This document shows, piece by piece, positions 30,327 to 33,529 of a stretch of 33,529 bases of DNA. Every line of letters starts with the position of its first letter. Position 1 is the first letter of the stretch. Position numbers and translations under genes: made by a program. The stretch is from an uncultured bacterium (GTDB lineage: Bacteria > Bacillota > Clostridia > Oscillospirales > Oscillospiraceae). The notes beneath the pieces are model-generated. The model worked only from the letters and a program-made list of their open reading frames with translations, was not told the origin of the DNA and ran no database searches. The stretch spans positions 1 through 33,529 of the forward strand of contig CAMCCC010000024.1 of the NCBI GenBank assembly GCA_945873205.1. Direction: 5' to 3'.

Positions 30327-30769
30327 GAGTTTTCTTCCAGACTTTGCACCGGCGTGAAAACCAGCCAGCGATCCTCCAGATTCACTTCGATCTGCCCGTC
30401 CGCCCCGTACTGATAGCCGTAGGGCGCGCCGAAGTTGGACTGGCCGTTTTGCCCGGGGATCTCTCCCCGCTCCACGCTGCTGTCAATGCTTCCGTCCATC
30501 ATGCCGCAGCGGCCGTCAATGTCGCTGTCCTGGCCGGTGGCGCAGTATAACTGGCCGTCAATCATCACCAGTAGCCGGGGCGTTTCCTCCCCGTTTTCCG
30601 GCACATGGGCGAACTGGGCGTCCACCACTGGGCTGTCGGGGCTGAATTCCGCGTCCACCACGCCTGTCGGGGCCGGCGCGGTCCCGGCTTTGGGCGCATA
30701 ACGGGAAACGCAGGCCGCCAGGGAAAAGAGCAGGTAAAGGGCCATGGCCAGGGTCAATAGCTTGATCAT
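30323..30769 (-). CDS. Small hypothetical lipoprotein
   Basis: 148 residues. Signal peptide MIKLLTLAMALYLLFSLAAC ends in lipobox LAAC with Cys 20, then a Pro/Ala-rich linker (APKAGTAPAPTGVVDAEF) and a beta-rich domain (RLLVMIDGQLYCATGQDSDI; GRCGMMDGSI; GQIEVNLEDRWLVFTPVQ). The start at 30769 has GGAGG 7 nt upstream. Repeated small acidic turns and DG pairs suggest a compact extracellular fold with possible metal or sugar contacts, which is a guess. I do not recognise a family. The stop codon overlaps the -35 box of the aro operon, so transcription of this gene may run into the aro leader. Confidence 0.8.
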   Translation of the reverse strand: MIKLLTLAMALYLLFSLAACVSRYAPKAGTAPAPTGVVDAEFSPDSPVVDAQFAHVPENGEETPRLLVMIDGQLYCATGQDSDIDGRCGMMDGSIDSSVERGEIPGQNGQSNFGAPYGYQYGADGQIEVNLEDRWLVFTPVQSLEENS

Positions 30770-30832
30770 AGAAGTCCCTCCCATCTGTGGGAATGTGTAT
30801 TAGACGAAGTCCGCTGGAAAAATGTTCCGCTC

Positions 30833-30861
30833 TTGACTATTTTCCCCGCCGGTGATAAATT
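30833..30861 (+). promoter_or_regulatory. tRNA-Leu promoter
   Basis: TTGACT (30833-30838), 17-bp spacer, TAAATT (30856-30861), 10 nt before the mature 5' end. The -10 box is imperfect. Confidence 0.6.
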
Positions 30862-30871
30862 ATACCCGTAT

Positions 30872-30958
30872 GCCGCTGTGGTGGAATCGGTAGACACAGG
30901 GGACTTAAAATCCCCCGGTAGCGATACTGTACGGGTTCGAGTCCCGTCAGCGGCACCA
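30872..30958 (+). tRNA. tRNA-Leu (anticodon TAA)
   Basis: Class II tRNA with long variable arm: acceptor GCCGCTG/CAGCGGC, anticodon stem GGGGA/TCCCC with loop CTTAAAA, variable arm CGGTAGCGATACTGT, T arm ACGGG-TTCGAGT-CCCGT, discriminator A and encoded CCA. Confidence 0.95.
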
Positions 30959-30963
30959 GCTCT

Positions 30964-31030
30964 AAACAACCCCTCATGGCACAAATCCCCGCCTTGCGGC
31001 GAGGCTTCTTAGCCGGACGGGGTTGTTTTT
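30964..31030 (+). terminator. tRNA-Leu terminator
   Basis: AACAACCCC near 30965-30973 pairs with GGGGTTGTT near 31019-31027, followed by T residues; the long loop contains a smaller GC hairpin. Confidence 0.75.
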
Positions 31031-31035
31031 CGCTT

Positions 31036-31070
31036 CCAAACCGAACCCACTCCGTTGGGCTTCGGTTTGG
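31036..31070 (+). repeat. 35-nt conserved-core hairpin, copy 2 (downstream of tRNA-Leu)
   Basis: Arm CCAAACCGAA (31036-31045), core CCCACTCCGTTGGG (31046-31059), one unpaired C, arm TTCGGTTTGG (31061-31070). It differs from copy 1 (5862-5896) at several arm positions, but the changes occur in pairs, so the stem is kept. It starts 77 nt after the tRNA end, against 80 nt for copy 1. Confidence 0.75.
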
Positions 31071-31103
31071 CTTTGGGGGTTGGCAAAACAATGCGGAAAA
31101 CGA

Positions 31104-31132
31104 TTGCATTGGCGGGGAATTTGAGATAATAT
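31104..31132 (+). promoter_or_regulatory. Promoter of the GH13 gene
   Basis: TTGCAT (31104-31109), 17-bp spacer, TAATAT (31127-31132), 33 nt before the start codon. Confidence 0.65.
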
Positions 31133-31165
31133 AGTCTTATAAAATCTGACAGCGGAGGGATGACC

Positions 31166-32446
31166 ATGGCGGCCAATACCGACCCCAGACTGCAAAATCA
31201 GGTGATCTATTCCATTTATGTCCGCAGCCACACCCGGGAGGGGACTTTCCTCTCTGTGATCCCAGATCTGGATCGAGTCAAGGCCCTGGGCACGGATATC
31301 ATCTGGTTCATGCCCATCCATCCCATCGGCGTTCAGGGCAAGAAGGGCAGCCTGGGCTGCCCCTACGCCAACCGGGACTATCGGGATGTGAACCCGGCCT
31401 ACGGCACCATGGAGGACTTCCGCCGCCTGGTGGATGCAATCCATCAGCGGGGCATGAAGTGCATCATCGACGTGGTGTATAACCACACTTCGCCGGACTC
31501 CGTGCTTTACAGTCAGCACCCGGAATGGTTTTACAAAACGCCGGAGGGCCGGCCCGGCAACAAGATCGGCGACTGGTCCGATGTGATTGACCTGGACTAC
31601 AGCCAGCGGGGGCTGTGGGACTACCAGATTGAGAGCCTGTGCCGGTGGGCGGAAATCGTGGACGGCTTCCGCTGCGACGTGGCCTCTTTCATCCCGGTGA
31701 AATTCTGGCTCCAGGCCCGGGAGGCGGTGGAGAAGGTCCGCCCCGGCTGCATCTGGCTGGCGGAGAGCGTCCACCGCAGCTTCGGCTGCTGGGCCCGGCG
31801 GCAGGGGATATACTCCGCCAGGGACCCGGAACTGTACGCCGCTTTTGACATGGAGTATGAGTACGACATCCGGGAGGTCTTTGACGACTATCTCCGGGGC
31901 AAAATCAGGCTGAGCCAATACCTGGATCTGCTGAATTTCCAGGAGGCAGTCTATCCCGACAACTACAACAAGCTGCGCTTTCTGGAAAACCACGACCAGC
32001 CCCGCATTGCCTCCTATGTCCGCGAGGAGAGCGACCTGGTGAACTACACCGCCATGCTCTATTTCCTGAAGGGCACCACCCTGCTCTATGCCGGGCAGGA
32101 GTTTGAAAATACGCATCTGCCCAGCCTCTTTGAGCGGGAACCCTTTGACCGCTGCACCGGCCATGACCTCAGCGGGCTGCTGGCAAGGCTGCATACCATC
32201 AAGCAGGGCTTCGGCAGCTGTGACGACTTTACGGCGGCAGGCGATGACGAAAAGGACATTGCCGTCATGGAGCGCTTCGGCAGTGCCGGACATTTTGTGG
32301 GCGTGTTCTCCCTCCGCTCCCGCAGCGGGGAAGTGGCGCTGGACGTGCCTGACGGCAGCTATGAAAACCGGATCGACGGCAGCACCGTCACCGTCAAAAA
32401 CGGCAGCCTTCTCTGCGAAGGCAGGCCCATGATATTCAAGGTGTGA
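31166..32446 (+). CDS. Intracellular alpha-amylase family (GH13) glycosidase
   Basis: 426 residues, no signal peptide, so cytoplasmic. The (beta/alpha)8 barrel has all four conserved regions: DVVYNHTSPDS (region I), DGFRCDVAS with nucleophile Asp171, IWLAESVH with acid/base Glu200, and RFLENHDQPR with stabiliser Asp277. A short beta-sandwich end follows. It cleaves or transfers alpha-glucosides such as maltodextrin or glycogen fragments; the short N-terminus and lack of domain insertions recall small maltogenic or sucrose-type GH13 members, but the substrate is not certain. The start at 31166 is chosen because GGAGG is 7 nt away; an ATG two codons earlier overlaps the ribosome binding site. 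Confidence 0.93.
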   Translation: MAANTDPRLQNQVIYSIYVRSHTREGTFLSVIPDLDRVKALGTDIIWFMPIHPIGVQGKKGSLGCPYANRDYRDVNPAYGTMEDFRRLVDAIHQRGMKCIIDVVYNHTSPDSVLYSQHPEWFYKTPEGRPGNKIGDWSDVIDLDYSQRGLWDYQIESLCRWAEIVDGFRCDVASFIPVKFWLQAREAVEKVRPGCIWLAESVHRSFGCWARRQGIYSARDPELYAAFDMEYEYDIREVFDDYLRGKIRLSQYLDLLNFQEAVYPDNYNKLRFLENHDQPRIASYVREESDLVNYTAMLYFLKGTTLLYAGQEFENTHLPSLFEREPFDRCTGHDLSGLLARLHTIKQGFGSCDDFTAAGDDEKDIAVMERFGSAGHFVGVFSLRSRSGEVALDVPDGSYENRIDGSTVTVKNGSLLCEGRPMIFKV

Positions 32447-32506
32447 GCAGTGCCGGTCTGACCGGTTTTGCAGATAAAAACATAAATATACTTGGAGGAA
32501 AAACAT

Positions 32507-33487
32507 ATGGCAGATAATCGCCGCCCCGAAACCATGGAGCGCATCACCACGCCCCAACTGGCCCAGGCCTTTATCGATGAGCAGCTGGTGGAGCTGCGCC
32601 GGCAGATCGGTGACAAGAAGGTGCTTCTGGCCCTGTCCGGGGGCGTGGACTCCTCTGTGGTGGCCGCCCTGCTGATCAAGGCAGTGGGCAAGCAGCTCAC
32701 CTGTGTCCATGTCAATCACGGCCTGCTGCGCAAGGGCGAGCCGGAGCAGGTGGTGGAAGTGTTCCGCAACCAGATGGACGCAAACCTGGTCTATGTGGAC
32801 GCCGTTGACCGCTTCCTGGATAAGCTGGCCGGCGTGGCCGAGCCGGAGCAGAAGCGCAAGATCATCGGCGCCGAGTTCATCCGCGTATTTGAGGAGGAGG
32901 CCCGCAAGCTGGACGGCATTGAGTTTCTGGCTCAGGGCACCATTTACCCCGACATTCTGGAAAGCGGCCCGGTGAAGGCCCACCACAACGTGGGCGGTCT
33001 GCCTGAGGATCTGCAGTTTGAGCTGGTGGAGCCGCTGAAGTTCCTGTTCAAGGACGAGGTGCGCGTGGTTGGCTCTGCCCTGGGTCTGCCGGACAACATG
33101 GTCTATCGCCAGCCCTTCCCCGGCCCCGGTCTGGGCGTGCGCTGCCTGGGGGCCATTACCCGGGATCGGCTGGAGGCCGTCCGGGAGTCCGATGCCATCC
33201 TGCGGGAGGAGTTTGCCAAAAATGGTCTGGAGGGCAAGGTGTGGCAGTACTTTACCGTGGTGCCCGATTTTAAGTCCACCGGCGTGAAGAACGACCAGCG
33301 CTCCTACGACTGGCCGGTGATCATCCGGGCTGTCAACACCCGGGACGCCATGACCGCCACCGTGGAGGATGTGCCCTTCGCTCTTCTGCAGCACATCACC
33401 CAGCGCATCACCGCTGAGGTCCCCGGCGTCAACCGGGTTCTCTACGACCTGACCCCCAAGCCCACCGGGACGATCGAGTGGGAATAA
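32507..33487 (+). CDS. Stand-alone GMP synthetase ATP-pyrophosphatase subunit (no glutaminase domain)
   Basis: 326 residues. Corresponds to the C-terminal two domains of GuaA: PP-loop [14 protein letters not shown] (about residues 41-54), [80 protein letters not shown] and the C-terminal end KPTGTIEWE. The glutamine amidotransferase domain is absent, and the ATG is fixed by GGAGG 8 nt upstream, so it is not truncated by a wrong start. A full-length guaA lies about 16 kb upstream in the same strand. It would make GMP from XMP with free ammonia or with a separate glutaminase subunit; none is in the window. It is close in pattern to split archaeal-type synthetases. Confidence 0.93.
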   Translation: MADNRRPETMERITTPQLAQAFIDEQLVELRRQIGDKKVLLALSGGVDSSVVAALLIKAVGKQLTCVHVNHGLLRKGEPEQVVEVFRNQMDANLVYVDAVDRFLDKLAGVAEPEQKRKIIGAEFIRVFEEEARKLDGIEFLAQGTIYPDILESGPVKAHHNVGGLPEDLQFELVEPLKFLFKDEVRVVGSALGLPDNMVYRQPFPGPGLGVRCLGAITRDRLEAVRESDAILREEFAKNGLEGKVWQYFTVVPDFKSTGVKNDQRSYDWPVIIRAVNTRDAMTATVEDVPFALLQHITQRITAEVPGVNRVLYDLTPKPTGTIEWE

Positions 33488-33529
33488 CTGACAAAACCCG
33501 CAAAGCCTTGAAAACACTGGGGTCTTAAA

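Noticed and set aside
30766-31109. Minus-strand open frames over tRNA-Leu
   Set aside because: Antisense of the tRNA and its terminator; no ribosome binding site or protein family.
30974-33517. 847-codon open frame on the minus strand
   Set aside because: Antisense shadow of the GH13 and GMP synthetase genes, which have clear motifs and ribosome binding sites; the His/Gln/Gly-rich translation is an artefact of GC-rich codons.

Overview
The window reads as chromosomal DNA of a GC-rich, low-motility-signal Clostridia-type Firmicute, most likely a gut Oscillospiraceae relative. Reasons: sigma-A promoters with near-consensus TTGACA and TATAAT boxes, strong GGAGG ribosome binding sites, lipoproteins with MKK...ACG signals, a NiaR repressor, Faecalibacterium/Oscillibacter-style interspersed palindromic repeats, and tRNAs with encoded CCA. 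The taxon is an inference from style, not from a marker gene.

Layout. (1) 1-4036, minus strand: a ribose-type sugar ABC uptake operon (binding protein, fused ATPase, permease) running into a Gfo/Idh/MocA dehydrogenase cut by the window edge. A hairpin after the binding protein probably sets its excess over the membrane parts. (2) 4183-5492: a membrane SPFH/band-7 protein plus a 67-residue ribbon-helix-helix protein, behind a promoter whose -10 box lies in three GATAT repeats spaced exactly 11 bp. (3) 5558-5820: tRNA-Asp and tRNA-Thr on one promoter, then a hairpin-rich gap and an AT-rich islet (6120-7041) with a small lipoprotein and a GNAT acetyltransferase, followed by the C-terminal remnant of a tyrosine recombinase. 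(4) 7405-12056, mostly minus: a nitrilase; a PfoR/EIIC-like membrane protein whose promoter carries a near-perfect NiaR palindrome; NiaR itself; a TetR regulator; and cysE with a structured leader. (5) 12071-22059, plus: two paralogous leucine-rich-repeat surface proteins, guaA, a small membrane protein, an MFS transporter, a PhoB/PhoR-like two-component pair with an HD-domain protein, and a lipoprotein. (6) 22058-30326, minus: a single overlapping operon holding all seven shikimate-pathway activities (AroE and AroK fused) plus pheA and tyrA. It is preceded by an 18-codon Phe/Tyr-rich leader peptide and an intrinsic terminator, a classical attenuator. (7) 30323-33529: a small lipoprotein, tRNA-Leu, an intracellular GH13 enzyme and a second GMP synthetase that lacks the glutaminase domain.

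How the parts work together: the aromatic operon takes erythrose-4-phosphate and PEP to chorismate and on to phenylpyruvate and hydroxyphenylpyruvate, with transcription read-through apparently sensed by Phe/Tyr-tRNA supply. The NiaR pair suggests a niacin-salvage membrane protein. The most noteworthy points are the aromatic attenuator, the NiaR-controlled PfoR-like gene, the phased operator of the SPFH/RHH operon, and a covarying 35-nt hairpin found about 80 nt after two different tRNA genes.
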